Positions 26,342-35,416 of a stretch of DNA of 64,000 bases are shown piece by piece. The position numbers and the translations under genes were made by a program. Every line of letters begins with the position of its first letter. The first letter of the stretch is position 1. The notes under the pieces were generated by a model that was given only the letters and a program-made list of their open reading frames with translations, did not search any database and was not told the DNA's origin. Origin of the DNA: Polyangium mundeleinium (GTDB taxonomy: Bacteria > Myxococcota_A > Polyangia > Polyangiales > Polyangiaceae); the NCBI RefSeq assembly GCF_028369105.1, contig NZ_JAQNDO010000001.1, positions 8,278,501 to 8,342,500 of the forward strand, in the 5' to 3' direction.

Positions 26342-26755
26342 CTACTTCTGCTCTTCAACACCGAGGGCCACGCTCTTCGCGCCTGCCTTCCGCGACAGCT
26401 CCATGACCTCGCGCACGTCGCCCACGGTCAGCGTCTGGTCGCCCTTGAGCAGGATCTTCCGCCCCGGCTTCGCGTCGAGGACCGCCTTCAACGCAGGCGT
26501 AAAGCCCTCTTTGTCGTACTCGCTGCTCTCGATGTAGATGTGCTTGTCCGTCGTGACCGAGAGGATGATCGGATCGCTGTCCTTGTTTTCCTCGTCGATC
26601 GACTTGGACTGGGGCAGCTTCACGTCCTTGCCGCGCTGGAGCATGGGCGTGATGACCATGAAGATGATCAGAAGAACAAGGACGACGTCGACGAGCGGCG
26701 TGACGTTGATGTCGTTCTTTACGCTGCCCTTCTTCGGGCCGACTGCCATTCCCAT
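26342..26755 (-). CDS. exbD: ExbD/TolR family biopolymer transport protein (first copy)
   Basis: 137 aa (a start two codons later, MAVGPKKGS, is possible). The TM helix has the conserved Asp: NVTPLVDVVLVLLIIFMVIT. The periplasmic part (IILSVTTDKHIYIESSEYD, ILLKGDQTLTVGDVREVMEL) follows the ExbD pattern and is shorter than in its neighbour. The two copies differ in sequence, so they may form a hetero-dimer in the motor. Downstream of exbB by 87 nt. Confidence 0.95.
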   Translation of the reverse strand: MGMAVGPKKGSVKNDINVTPLVDVVLVLLIIFMVITPMLQRGKDVKLPQSKSIDEENKDSDPIILSVTTDKHIYIESSEYDKEGFTPALKAVLDAKPGRKILLKGDQTLTVGDVREVMELSRKAGAKSVALGVEEQK

Positions 26756-26842
26756 GAGAACACCTACTCCCTCTCAGGGGTCGCCCTCGCCAGAGCCGCG
26801 CGCGCCGGAAAAGGCGCGCCCGCTCCACGAGGGCGGGCTTTT

Positions 26843-27553
26843 CTAGGCCGCGGCCTCGCTCTCCTCGCCCTCTTCCTCCTCTTCGCGCGGCCCCTCGGCG
26901 AGGCGACGCGCGACCAGATCGAGGAACTCGTTCGAGGACTCGGAGATGTCGACCGCACGCGCGTCGACCCAGCCGGCGAGGAAGTTGAACGCCATGACGG
27001 CGGGAATCGCGACGAGCAGACCGAAGGCCGTCGTGATGAGCGCCTCGGCGATACCGGCGGAGACCGTCCCGAGACCACCGGAACCGCTCGCGGCCATCTT
27101 CTCGAAGGCGGTGACGATACCCATGACGGTACCGAGCAGACCGACGAACGGCGCCGTGGAGCCGACCGTCGCCAACCAGCCGTGGCCACGCTTCAGGACC
27201 GCGAGCTCACGGGCCTGCTGACGCTCGAGGGCGCGCGCGACGGACTCGAAGCAGAGGTCCTTCTCGCCGTGAACCGAGCCCTTGTAGGCCACGAGGCCCG
27301 CGCGGATCGTGCGGCCGAGGTAGCCGATATCCTTGCCGAACTTGGCGTCCGCCGCAGCGTCGAGATCGCCGTTCGCCAGGAGGGAGGCCATCTTCGCAGC
27401 GAACACCTTCGAGTCGGACATCGACTTGAAAGACATCACGAGCCTCTCGCCCAGGACGAGGAGGGACGTGAGGCTCATGACGCCCATCACGATCACGACC
27501 AGGCGGGCAAAAAGCCCCATTTCACGCCAAAGTCCACTCAGTGAAAAATCCAT
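26843..27553 (-). CDS. exbB: MotA/TolQ/ExbB proton channel protein
   Basis: 236 aa from MDFSLSGLWREMG. Three hydrophobic helices are visible: FARLVVIVMGVMSLTSLLVL near the N-terminus, then GWLATVGSTAPFVGLLGTVM and LITTAFGLLVAIPAVMAFNF, the paired helices that hold the conserved Thr/Gly/Pro proton path. The long cytoplasmic loop lies between helix 1 and 2. The C-terminus is a run of Glu. With ExbD it forms the proton-driven motor that energises TonB. It lies 93 nt after tonB. Confidence 0.95.
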   Translation of the reverse strand: MDFSLSGLWREMGLFARLVVIVMGVMSLTSLLVLGERLVMSFKSMSDSKVFAAKMASLLANGDLDAAADAKFGKDIGYLGRTIRAGLVAYKGSVHGEKDLCFESVARALERQQARELAVLKRGHGWLATVGSTAPFVGLLGTVMGIVTAFEKMAASGSGGLGTVSAGIAEALITTAFGLLVAIPAVMAFNFLAGWVDARAVDISESSNEFLDLVARRLAEGPREEEEEGEESEAAA

Positions 27554-27646
27554 GGTTTCGGTCGCGCCTCCCTCGCGCGTTCTCTTGGTGACTCGAGTGT
27601 TCGGTGCTCTGGAGATCGCCCGCACTTCCGTGCGTGGCCCGTGTCT

Positions 27647-28411
27647 TCAGCGGGTGGGCATCACCAGGCGAATCGTAAAGGTGTAGTTGACCCTCTGCGC
27701 TTTGCCGTTGAACATGACCGGCGTATAGCGCTGCGAGGCGAGTGTCCGGAGAACGGCCGCATCCATGTGGGGCAACCCCTTGATGATGGCGCACCCCTCC
27801 ACGCTCCCCGACTCCGTGATCACGCAGCGCGCGATCATGACGCCCTCCACGCGCGCGGCCAGAGCCTCGGACGTGTGGCGAATCTCGGGGCCCGAGACCT
27901 TCGATGGGCGCGTCATTCCCGCCCCGAACGGAATCGTGACGTTCTGCGGCGGCGGGGGCGGAGGTGCCGGATTGCCGAGCACACCACCGACGACGCCACC
28001 AACGACGCCACCGGGCACACCGCCGGGCACGCCGCCGGGCACGCCGCCCTCTTCGCCCTCGCCCTCTTCTTCCTTGGCTTCGGGCTCGGGCTCCTTCTCC
28101 GGTGGCTTCTCCTCCGGTTTGGGCTCCTCTTTCGTCTCGACGATCGTGTCCGGCTTTTTCACCGGCTTCGGTTTCTCGATCGGCTTGACTTTTTTGCCAC
28201 CTGCCGGCGGCGGAGGTGGCGGCGGAGGTGGAGGAGGCGGCGCTGGGGCGACGAACGTCACCTCCGGCAGATCCGTCTTCTTCTCCGCCGGTCTCGTCGT
28301 GATGTACAGGACGAGCGCGAAGATGAGGGCGTGGACTACCACCGACAGCACGGCGCCCGTGCCGAGGCGGCTCTTGGGGATGTTGTCGCGGCCTAGAACC
28401 GAGTCGAACAT
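27647..28411 (-). CDS. tonB: energy transducer TonB
   Basis: 254 aa from MFDSVLGRDNIPKSR. A cytoplasmic tip, one TM helix (GAVLSVVVHALIFALVLYI), a Pro-run and Lys/Pro/Glu-rich periplasmic linker (EKPKPVKKPDT, EEKPPEKEPEPE), then an unusual Gly/Val/Pro repeat (GGVPGGVPGGVPGG), and a C-terminal TonB domain (about 170-254: VMIARCVITESGSVEGCAII, LASQRYTPVMFNGKAQRVNY). It transmits the ExbB/ExbD motor's motion to outer-membrane receptors. First gene of tonB-exbB-exbD-exbD and divergent from the receptor gene, which is its likely client. Confidence 0.93.
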   Translation of the reverse strand: MFDSVLGRDNIPKSRLGTGAVLSVVVHALIFALVLYITTRPAEKKTDLPEVTFVAPAPPPPPPPPPPPPAGGKKVKPIEKPKPVKKPDTIVETKEEPKPEEKPPEKEPEPEAKEEEGEGEEGGVPGGVPGGVPGGVVGGVVGGVLGNPAPPPPPPQNVTIPFGAGMTRPSKVSGPEIRHTSEALAARVEGVMIARCVITESGSVEGCAIIKGLPHMDAAVLRTLASQRYTPVMFNGKAQRVNYTFTIRLVMPTR

Positions 28412-28834
28412 GAGCCTTGAGCCCTGATAGTCGAAATCGTCTGCCGGGGCGAGCCAAAGAAGACGGGGGCCCCGCAATTCTTGCGGTTGGGAGGGAAACG
28501 AATTCTAGAGAGCCCCCCAGCGCCGGGTCCGGGGATGGGTCGTTGCATGTCCTTCCCGGTTCCAGACGCCCTCCGAACGGGGGGTGACGGCGGCAAACCG
28601 CGACACGCGCGAGGGTGCGTCGCGCCCACCTTCGCCGCGCAGTGGCCCGTGAGCGGGGCACGTCAGGGTGCGTCTTGGAACGTCCACGCGGGGGCTCGTC
28701 GGGGGGGTGTGTCCGGGCGTCTCACAGAAAGAGTTACGTGGAGGCCGCAGAAAGTGTTGTTGACGGTCACGGAACATGAGTATAGTCGGCCGCCTTTTCG
28801 ACACTTGGCCCACTTCTGGAGGGATGGAGGGCTC
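28412..28834. other. divergent control region, tonB / TonB-dependent receptor
   Basis: 423 bases between divergent starts with no supported gene; an open plus-strand frame through it lacks coding character. It contains a candidate sigma-70 promoter for the receptor (28760-28786) and GC-rich stretches such as gggggggtgtgtccggg near 28700. I do not recognise a Fur box or other named operator. Confidence 0.55.
28760..28786 (+). promoter_or_regulatory. candidate sigma-70 promoter for TonB-dependent receptor
   Basis: TTGACG at 28760-28765 and TATAGT at 28781-28786, separated by 15 bases (short of the ideal 17). A transcript would start about 28793, giving a leader of about 40 nt with GGAGG at 28826-28830 before the GTG at 28835. 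Called by eye only. Confidence 0.4.
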
Positions 28835-31800
28835 GTGATATTCAGAGACAGACTAGGCCTGTTGGCCGCGATTGTGCCGTCAGTCGTCATGGTCGCCGGA
28901 TCGGCGTATGCAGCCGACGGCGTGATCACCGGCCAGGTGCGTAACGCGGCTACAAAAGCACCCGTTGCGGACGTCGTCATCACAGTGACGTCCCCCGCGC
29001 TGCAGGGTGAGCAGATCGTCGTGACGGATGCGGGGGGTAACTTCCGCGTTCCGCAGTTGGCCCCCGGTGAGGGTTATACCGTTCGCGCAGACAAGGAGCA
29101 GTACAAGCCCTTCTCGCGCGGCGGTATCAAGCTCACCAGCGGCTCGACGATCCGCGTAAACCTGGAGCTTCTGCCGGAGAACATCCAGGCGGGCGAAGAG
29201 ATCGTCGTCGTCGGCAAGCCGCCGGTCATCGACGTCGGCTCCTCGCGCGTCGCGGTGACCATCGACAGCGAGTTCACGCGCCGCGTGGCCGTGAACCCCC
29301 CGGCCGCCAAGGGCGGCGCGACGCGCTCCTTCGAGAGCCTCGCGGCTGTCGCTCCCGGCGCCAACGCCGACGCGTACGGCGTGTCCGTGAACGGCACGTC
29401 GTCGCCCGAGAACGGCTTCATCATCGACGGCGTCTCCGCGAACGACCCGGCGTTCGGCATCCTCGCGGTGCCGCTCTCGGCTGAGTTCGTGAAAGAGGTC
29501 AACGTCATCACGGCGGGTTACCTGCCAGAGTACGGCCGCAGCATCGGCGGCGTCATGGATGTCGTCACGAAGAGCGGCTCGAACGAGTTCCACGGCTCCG
29601 TCTTCGGGGCGATCACGCCCGGCGCGTTCGAGGGTCAGCGTACGCTGATTCCCCGCGCGGGGAACACGATCAACACGAATCCGACGCTCGGCTCGGTTCG
29701 TGACTTCGGCTTCGAGATCGGCGGCCCGATCGTGAAGGACAAGCTCTGGTTCTTCGCGGGCTTCAGCGTGGCGATGCAGCGCTACCGCCTCGAGCGCGTC
29801 TTGAGCAGCCTGAACAACACGCTCGAAGACCGGACGATGCCGGATCCAATGAACCCGAACGGCCCGCAGATCCCGGGCCAGGACGGCGTCGTGGACACGG
29901 CGGTCCCCGTGCTCGACCCGGCGACCGGCTACCAGACTGCGAGTCCGCTCAAGGGCGTCAATCCGCAGATCTACTACGCCGATCAGCAGACGATGCAGTA
30001 CATCGGCAAGCTGACCTGGAACATCAACCAGGACCACAACATCAGCGTGACGGTGTTCGGCGCGCCGTCGACGTCCGGCGGCAACGGCACGTTCGGCTTC
30101 GACGCGCAGGACGGCGGCGTGGCGGTCGGCAACCTGGTCGGCCCGTACAACTCGCTCGCGGGCACGGTCGACCAGTTCAACAACAGCGTCGTGCTCAAGA
30201 GCTCGTCGGCGTTCGCGAACAAGAAGTTCCTGGTCGATGTGACCCTCGGCTGGGTCTACAACAGCATCGCGCAGGGCGCGGCGGACGGTTCGAACGTCAA
30301 CGACATCAACGACCCCACGAAGCTCGCGTACATGCCGGGCATGACGTGGCGCCGCACGACCGGCGGAGCGCACCCGATCAGCGACTTCGAGTCGCTCCCG
30401 GCGACGGCGGCCGCACAATGCGATCCGACGGGCGACGGGCGCTTCGTGAGCAACTTCTGCCCCGTCGCATCGTACCGGACCGGCGGTCCGGGCCTGATGA
30501 ACATCGCCACGAGCAACCGCTACCAGGGCCGCGTCATCGCGACGGCGCTGCTCAACGCGCTCGGGCAGCACGTCATCAAGGCCGGCGTGGACTTCGAGGT
30601 CCTGAACTACACGAACACGAAGGGCTACGGCGGCGGCGTGTTCTTCCGCGAGAGCACGAGCGGCAACTTCGTCGCGGACTTCCGTCGTTACGGGTTCCTG
30701 CAGGGCCCCGACGACGCGGTCAACCTCGACGTGTTCGAGGCGACCTCGACCTCGACGACGGTCGGCGGCTTCATCCAGGACTCGTGGAACATCCTCGACC
30801 GCGTCACGGTGAACCTCGGCGTCCGTTACGACGCGCAGGTCGTGACGGGCAACGACGGCAACGTCGGCATCGCGCTGCCGAACCAGTGGTCGCCGCGTAT
30901 CGGCGCGATCTGGGATCCGACCCGCGAGGGCCGGGCCAAGATCACGGCGAACTTCGCTCGGTTCTACCAGGCGATCACGCTGAACATGGTCGATCGCTCG
31001 TTCCCGGGTGAGCTCGGTCTCCAGAAGAACCGCTCGCTCAACGCGCCGAACTTCAACCCGCCGAAGAACGGCGTCTGCAACCCGCTCGATCCGGTGCAGG
31101 CCCGCGGGCCGGAGTGCAACAGCATCGACAACCTGGCGACGGCGACCCTCGACTACGACCCGAACCAGAAGTACCTCATCACCGGCTCCGATCGTGTCCC
31201 GGTCGATCCGGATCTCAAGCCGCAGTCGTCGGATCAAATCGTCGTCGGCGGCGAGTACGAGATCATCACGGACGCGCGCATCGGCGGCGCTTACACGCGC
31301 CAGTGGCTGAACTACGCCATGGAGGACATGAGCCGCGACGAGGCGTCGACGTACTTCATCGGAAACCCCGGGTACGGCATCGCGAAGGACTTCCCCAAGG
31401 CCACGCGCGACTACGACTCCTTCATGGTGTATTTCCAGAAGGCCTTCTCGAACCAGTGGCTCGCGCAGGTCAACTACACCGTCTCGTGGAACCGCGGTAA
31501 CCTCGCGGGTCTGTTCCGGCCGGAGACGGGCCAGCTCGATCCGAACATCAACTCGGACTTCGACCTGGTCTCGATCCTCGCGAACCGGACGGGCGACCTG
31601 CCCGGTGACCGTCGCCACGTGATCAAGGTGTTCGGCGCCAAGGAGTTCCAGCTCCCGGCGAACGTCACGATCAACCTCGGCCTCGGCTACCTCGGCCGCA
31701 GCGGCACGCCGCTGAACGTCCTCGGCTCGCACGTGCTCTACGGCGACTCCGAGGTGTTCATCCTGCCCCGCGGCGACGGAGGCCGTACGCCCTGGGTCCA

Positions 31801-32128
31801 CAGCATCGACACGAACGTGACGTTCGGCTACCGCTTCTCGAAGGACAGCACGCTGACCGTCGGTGTCGACGTCTTCAACCTGTTCAACTTCCAGCAGGCC
31901 ACGGGCTTCGACCAGAGGTACACCCTGGCGGACGTCCTGCCGATCGCGGAAGGGTCCGAGGCGAACCTCCACGGGAAGAAGGGCGAGGCGCCGACGGATA
32001 CGAGCAAGAAGCTGCTCTACTCCGACGGCTCGGACTTCGATCCGGCGGACGTCAACCCCAACTGGAAGAACCCGACCGCTTATCAGACGCCGCGGCAGAT
32101 CCGCATCAACGCGCGCGTAACCTTCTGA
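28835..32128 (+). CDS. TonB-dependent outer-membrane receptor (carboxypeptidase-regulatory-like N-domain)
   Basis: 1097 aa from GTG 28835, preceded by GGAGG; the signal runs through VMVAGSAYA. Residues about 30-115 are a CarboxypepD_reg-like domain (GVITGQVRNAATKAPVADVV), as in Oar-type receptors of Myxococcus. A plug domain follows (VDVGSSRVAVTID, YGVSVNGTSSPENGFIIDGV, GRSIGGVMDVVTKSGSNEF), and the rest is a 22-stranded barrel pattern ending in RINARVTF with the terminal Phe used for BAM insertion. It imports a large substrate or acts as an adhesin; the ligand is unknown. The next gene starts within the same transcript. Confidence 0.95.
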   Translation: MIFRDRLGLLAAIVPSVVMVAGSAYAADGVITGQVRNAATKAPVADVVITVTSPALQGEQIVVTDAGGNFRVPQLAPGEGYTVRADKEQYKPFSRGGIKLTSGSTIRVNLELLPENIQAGEEIVVVGKPPVIDVGSSRVAVTIDSEFTRRVAVNPPAAKGGATRSFESLAAVAPGANADAYGVSVNGTSSPENGFIIDGVSANDPAFGILAVPLSAEFVKEVNVITAGYLPEYGRSIGGVMDVVTKSGSNEFHGSVFGAITPGAFEGQRTLIPRAGNTINTNPTLGSVRDFGFEIGGPIVKDKLWFFAGFSVAMQRYRLERVLSSLNNTLEDRTMPDPMNPNGPQIPGQDGVVDTAVPVLDPATGYQTASPLKGVNPQIYYADQQTMQYIGKLTWNINQDHNISVTVFGAPSTSGGNGTFGFDAQDGGVAVGNLVGPYNSLAGTVDQFNNSVVLKSSSAFANKKFLVDVTLGWVYNSIAQGAADGSNVNDINDPTKLAYMPGMTWRRTTGGAHPISDFESLPATAAAQCDPTGDGRFVSNFCPVASYRTGGPGLMNIATSNRYQGRVIATALLNALGQHVIKAGVDFEVLNYTNTKGYGGGVFFRESTSGNFVADFRRYGFLQGPDDAVNLDVFEATSTSTTVGGFIQDSWNILDRVTVNLGVRYDAQVVTGNDGNVGIALPNQWSPRIGAIWDPTREGRAKITANFARFYQAITLNMVDRSFPGELGLQKNRSLNAPNFNPPKNGVCNPLDPVQARGPECNSIDNLATATLDYDPNQKYLITGSDRVPVDPDLKPQSSDQIVVGGEYEIITDARIGGAYTRQWLNYAMEDMSRDEASTYFIGNPGYGIAKDFPKATRDYDSFMVYFQKAFSNQWLAQVNYTVSWNRGNLAGLFRPETGQLDPNINSDFDLVSILANRTGDLPGDRRHVIKVFGAKEFQLPANVTINLGLGYLGRSGTPLNVLGSHVLYGDSEVFILPRGDGGRTPWVHSIDTNVTFGYRFSKDSTLTVGVDVFNLFNFQQATGFDQRYTLADVLPIAEGSEANLHGKKGEAPTDTSKKLLYSDGSDFDPADVNPNWKNPTAYQTPRQIRINARVTF

Positions 32129-32154
32129 TGTTTGGAAGGGAAAGGAAGCTCACC

Positions 32155-33045
32155 ATGAAGCACCGAATCCACAGTGTTCTGGTCGGCGCGATGGGGCTCG
32201 CCAGCGCGGCATTCTTCGCGTTCTCCGGGGCCTCTTGCTCGCAGCCGACCATCCAATGCGTCGTCGGGCACGGACCGTACTTCGCGAAGTACCAGTTCGT
32301 GAGCGGTGACGAAGCGTGCCTCGGCCTGAAGGGCGAGGACATCGGCCTGTCGACGTATCTCGCCCCCAACGCGGACAAGTCGCTCGCCGATTACAACGCC
32401 CGCAGCATCGCGATCCAGTCGTCCAAGCTCGGGGCACTCGCTCGCGAGCGTGAGGGCGCGGGGTACGAACTCGGGACGGACAAGCCGTACGCGTTCGGCG
32501 CGTATACGACCAACCCGGACGCGAACAACATCTGCTACACGGCCGGCGCGAACGGCACGGCGGCGATCGCGTCGGCGGACATGAACATCGAGGAGTTCGA
32601 TACGGGCGAGGTGGATGATATGGGCAACCCCGTCATCCTCCCGGCCGAGCACCACCGGCAGGAGTGGAAGAACATCAAGGTGTACGTGACCGCAGCCGTG
32701 CCCGGCACGCAGCTCGTCGGCGACATGCGCTACGAGAACGTGCTGGCCGGATGCTCGGCCGAGTACAAGTTCATCGCGCTCTTCCCGTCGGTGCCCTGCG
32801 ACAAGGACGTCCACGCCGACGACGACAACAACCCGGACACCGACGCCGCCAACGACGACGACGATCCGAGCAAGCCTGACACGCCGATCGGCGTCGAGCC
32901 GGATCCGGATGCCTGCCTGGCCGAGGCCGACCCGTCCAAGGGTCGCGTGTTCGGCTCCGGCATCAACCCGGACTTCCCGGTGCGTTGCGACCCGGAGACG
33001 CTGCACTGCATCCTCTCCGAGGATCCGCTCACCGGCAAGCCGTAG
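32155..33045 (+). CDS. receptor-linked lipoprotein with Asp-rich segment
   Basis: 296 aa from MKHRIHSVLVGAMGLAS; AGGAAG lies 6 nt before this ATG. An upstream ATG at 32128 overlaps the receptor stop but would extend past the signal. The signal ends at FSGASC, a lipobox. The mature protein has scattered cysteines, a compact N-terminal part (VGHGPYFAKYQFVSGDEAC) and, about residues 215-250, an acidic run (DDDNNPDTDAANDDDDP) that could bind calcium. No known family. Its position 26 nt after a TonB-dependent receptor suggests a surface partner, as in SusC/SusD-type pairs, though it is not SusD-like in sequence. Confidence 0.8.
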   Translation: MKHRIHSVLVGAMGLASAAFFAFSGASCSQPTIQCVVGHGPYFAKYQFVSGDEACLGLKGEDIGLSTYLAPNADKSLADYNARSIAIQSSKLGALAREREGAGYELGTDKPYAFGAYTTNPDANNICYTAGANGTAAIASADMNIEEFDTGEVDDMGNPVILPAEHHRQEWKNIKVYVTAAVPGTQLVGDMRYENVLAGCSAEYKFIALFPSVPCDKDVHADDDNNPDTDAANDDDDPSKPDTPIGVEPDPDACLAEADPSKGRVFGSGINPDFPVRCDPETLHCILSEDPLTGKP

Positions 33046-33080
33046 TCTCTCGTCCCCTCCCCCTCCAGAACCGCAACACG

Positions 33081-33116
33081 AGCCTCCCGCCGCGCTTCGC
33101 AGCACGGCGGGGGGCT
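33081..33116 (+). terminator. terminator after receptor-lipoprotein operon
   Basis: A 12-bp stem with one G-U pair: AGCCTCCCGCCG (33081-33092) with CGGCGGGGGGCT (33105-33116), loop of 12 nt. It lies 36 bases after the lipoprotein stop and 25 bases before the stop of the convergent thioredoxin gene; a short T-containing tail (tcgttat) follows on the plus strand. Confidence 0.65.
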
Positions 33117-33141
33117 TCGTTATGCCCTGCCGACGTAGCGA

Positions 33142-34620
33142 TTATCGCTTCGGCGGTGCGCTGCCCTCGCCGAGCGCCTCGGTCAGGCGACGGCGCGCGT
33201 CCGCGAGCGCCGCTTCATTGCGTTGCCCCGGGCCGAGCGCCTCGTGCCCCGCGACCTCCTCGCGCAGCGTGGCGATCTGCCCCTTTCGATCGCCCGTCTT
33301 GGCCTGCAGATCCGCGCGTTGCTTGAGGTACGCGAGCCGCCGCGGCCCATAGGAGAGCGCCACGGCGCGGCCATTCGCCGCGAGCGCGGCGTCGAGTCGC
33401 CCCATCTTCGCGAGCGCGTTCGAGAGCCGCGCCGGCGGATCGTACGACTTCGGCATCTCGCGCTCGCGCTGCTCCAGCATCCGCACGGCTTCCTCGCCGC
33501 GACCGAGCGCCATGTACGAGATCGCCCGGCCGTAATCGTACGTCGCCGCGATCTCGGGCGACTTCGCCTCGGCCGCGGCCTTCTCCATGATCACGAGTCG
33601 TTTTTCGTGCGCCGCGCGCGCGCCGTCCGTGTCGCCGAGCTCGCTCTTCACGCCCGCGAGGATCGCGAGCGCGTCGGCGCGATCGTCGACCGTGGACTCG
33701 GGCGGCGGCGACGCGACGAGCGCTTCGAGCTTCGCGATCGCCTTGCGACGCACGAGATCCTGCGTGGAGCTCTTCGCGAGCCGGCTCGCGCAGCTCAAGA
33801 GAACGGCCGCGAAATCGGCGGGAGCGGCGGCGCCGCGAATCTCGTCCACGTGCTCGGCGCCGAATCGCGCGCAGCCATCGACGTCCCCGCTCCCGGCGAG
33901 CGAGGAGAGCTTTCCGGCGAGCGCGTCGTCGCGGCGAGGCCAGCGCGCGTCGACCTTCGCGAGCAGCTCGTCATAAAGTGCGAGCGCTTTGCGATGATCG
34001 CCGGCCGCGCGCGCGGCGCTCGCTTGCGCCAGCGTGTAGAGCGGATCCGAGGGAGGCGCGGAGGCATCCATCACGCGCACCGCGTCCTCGACGAAGCTGC
34101 GCATCTCGCGCGCCGAGACCGCGCCCGGCAAGTAAGCGACGACGTCGCCTTTCGCGGGATCGATCACGAAGAACGTCGGCCAGAAGCTCATCTTGTATCG
34201 TTCGAGGAATGCGGCGCTCGAAGGGCGATCCGTGTCGATCGCCGCGAACACCACGCGATCGGCGAGCGGGCGAAGCGCCGGATCGACGAGCACGTAGTTC
34301 TTCATGCTGAGGCACGTGTGGCACCATGGCGCCCACGCATCCACGAAGAGCGCCTTCTTCTCGGCGCGCGCGCGCGCCATCGCGCCGTCGAGGTCGTCCT
34401 CGATGAACACGAGCGGCGGAGCGACCGCGTCCTTTCCGGCGGACGCGCCATCCGGCTTCGTGGGCTCGCCTGATTTCGTGGCGCCGTTCGTCCCGGCCGC
34501 GCCGTTCGTGGGGCCGACCTCGGCCGTGGTGGGTGCGTCGGGGCCGGGCGGCGGGGCGGCCCCGCATCCGGCGGCGAGGGCGACGAGGAGCGCTGGGAAC
34601 AGGGAGCGAGGTCGGGCCAT
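33142..34620 (-). CDS. thioredoxin-domain TPR lipoprotein
   Basis: 492 aa from MARPRSLFPALLVALAAGC, a lipoprotein signal. After a Pro/Thr/Gly spacer, residues about 70-190 are a thioredoxin fold with redox motif WCHTC (99-103), FVDAWAPWC before it and FWPTFFVID (cis-Pro) after it. The remaining 300 residues are TPR-like helices (ARAAGDHRKALALYDELLAK, RLSNALAKMGRLDAALAANG). It should reduce disulfides or transfer electrons outside the cytoplasm, like DsbD-C or TlpA-type proteins, with TPRs for partner binding. The longer open frame upstream (to 35697) is not coding, since it crosses the plus-strand genes. Confidence 0.88.
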   Translation of the reverse strand: MARPRSLFPALLVALAAGCGAAPPPGPDAPTTAEVGPTNGAAGTNGATKSGEPTKPDGASAGKDAVAPPLVFIEDDLDGAMARARAEKKALFVDAWAPWCHTCLSMKNYVLVDPALRPLADRVVFAAIDTDRPSSAAFLERYKMSFWPTFFVIDPAKGDVVAYLPGAVSAREMRSFVEDAVRVMDASAPPSDPLYTLAQASAARAAGDHRKALALYDELLAKVDARWPRRDDALAGKLSSLAGSGDVDGCARFGAEHVDEIRGAAAPADFAAVLLSCASRLAKSSTQDLVRRKAIAKLEALVASPPPESTVDDRADALAILAGVKSELGDTDGARAAHEKRLVIMEKAAAEAKSPEIAATYDYGRAISYMALGRGEEAVRMLEQREREMPKSYDPPARLSNALAKMGRLDAALAANGRAVALSYGPRRLAYLKQRADLQAKTGDRKGQIATLREEVAGHEALGPGQRNEAALADARRRLTEALGEGSAPPKR

Positions 34621-34707
34621 GACGCCGAGTGTAGTGCCGGGCGGGCGCGTTCGCCCGAACGAGAGCGTGCTCGCCCCGGCGACGGATTGCGTTATGGTGG
34701 AGCCTTC

Positions 34708-35397
34708 ATGAGCGAGCTCGAGGGCCGCTGCGGGAGTTGTGCGGCGTTCATGCGCCCGCGCGAGGATTCGCGCCTCGGGCGCGTGGGGGACTGCGCGCTC
34801 GAGATTTATCCCTCGCCGATCCGGCAGACGTCGACGTGCTCGCGATACCGACCGAAGGGCGCCCCGGCGCCGCCGCCTCCGCCGCGAGCGGCGGGCGAGC
34901 CTCGAAGGGCGCGCTCTTCGGCGATCGAGCCGCGGCGGCGCGACGCGGAGGCCACGCGGCCTTCGCCGTCCGGGACCACGCAGGGCGCGCGGGCCGTGAA
35001 TGCGGGCCCCTCGCTGCCCAGGGAGATCGACATCGACATGGATATCGACGAGTTCAGGCGGGTCTTGCGCGAGGTGCTTTCGGAGGAGCTTGGCCTCGGC
35101 CGCTCGGAGATGGGCGCGCGCTGGCAAGGCGGCGAGATCGTCTTGAAGCCGGGCAAGACCGGCACGGCGGAGAAGCGCATCCCGCTCGACACGTTCTTTC
35201 ACAAGATCGTGATGGTCCGGGACAAACTCCGCCTGCTCGAGGCCAAGCTCAACGCGCACGACGGGCTGCCCGACGCGGACAAGGTGCAGCTCCAGGCGTA
35301 CATCACAGCCTGTTATGGCTCGCTCACGACGTTCAACGTCCTCTTCGCGGATCGCGAGGATTGGTTCACCGGCGCGGGCAAGGACGGCGACGGCTGA
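34708..35397 (+). CDS. Cys4 N-domain protein of unknown function
   Basis: 229 aa from MSELEGRCGSCAAFM, with GGTGGAG 6 nt upstream. The first 45 residues hold four cysteines in a C-x2-C ... C ... C arrangement (RCGSCAAF, GDCALE, STCSRY), which could bind zinc or an Fe-S cluster. A Pro/Arg-rich spacer follows, then a soluble C-terminal domain from about residue 105 (DIDEFRRVLREVLSEELGLG, RIPLDTFFHKIVMVRDKLRL, YITACYGSLTTFNVLF). Domain family not recognised, though the same Cys4 plus C-domain plan is familiar from other myxobacterial proteins. It is divergent from the thioredoxin gene by 87 bases. Confidence 0.78.
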   Translation: MSELEGRCGSCAAFMRPREDSRLGRVGDCALEIYPSPIRQTSTCSRYRPKGAPAPPPPPRAAGEPRRARSSAIEPRRRDAEATRPSPSGTTQGARAVNAGPSLPREIDIDMDIDEFRRVLREVLSEELGLGRSEMGARWQGGEIVLKPGKTGTAEKRIPLDTFFHKIVMVRDKLRLLEAKLNAHDGLPDADKVQLQAYITACYGSLTTFNVLFADREDWFTGAGKDGDG

Positions 35398-35416
35398 CGG
35401 ACATCGAGAGGGACCG

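Noticed and set aside
28880-31972. A 1030-codon open frame antisense to the TonB-dependent receptor
   Set aside because: High-GC shadow: Arg/Ala/Asp/Val-rich, no domains, and fully overlaps a clear gene.
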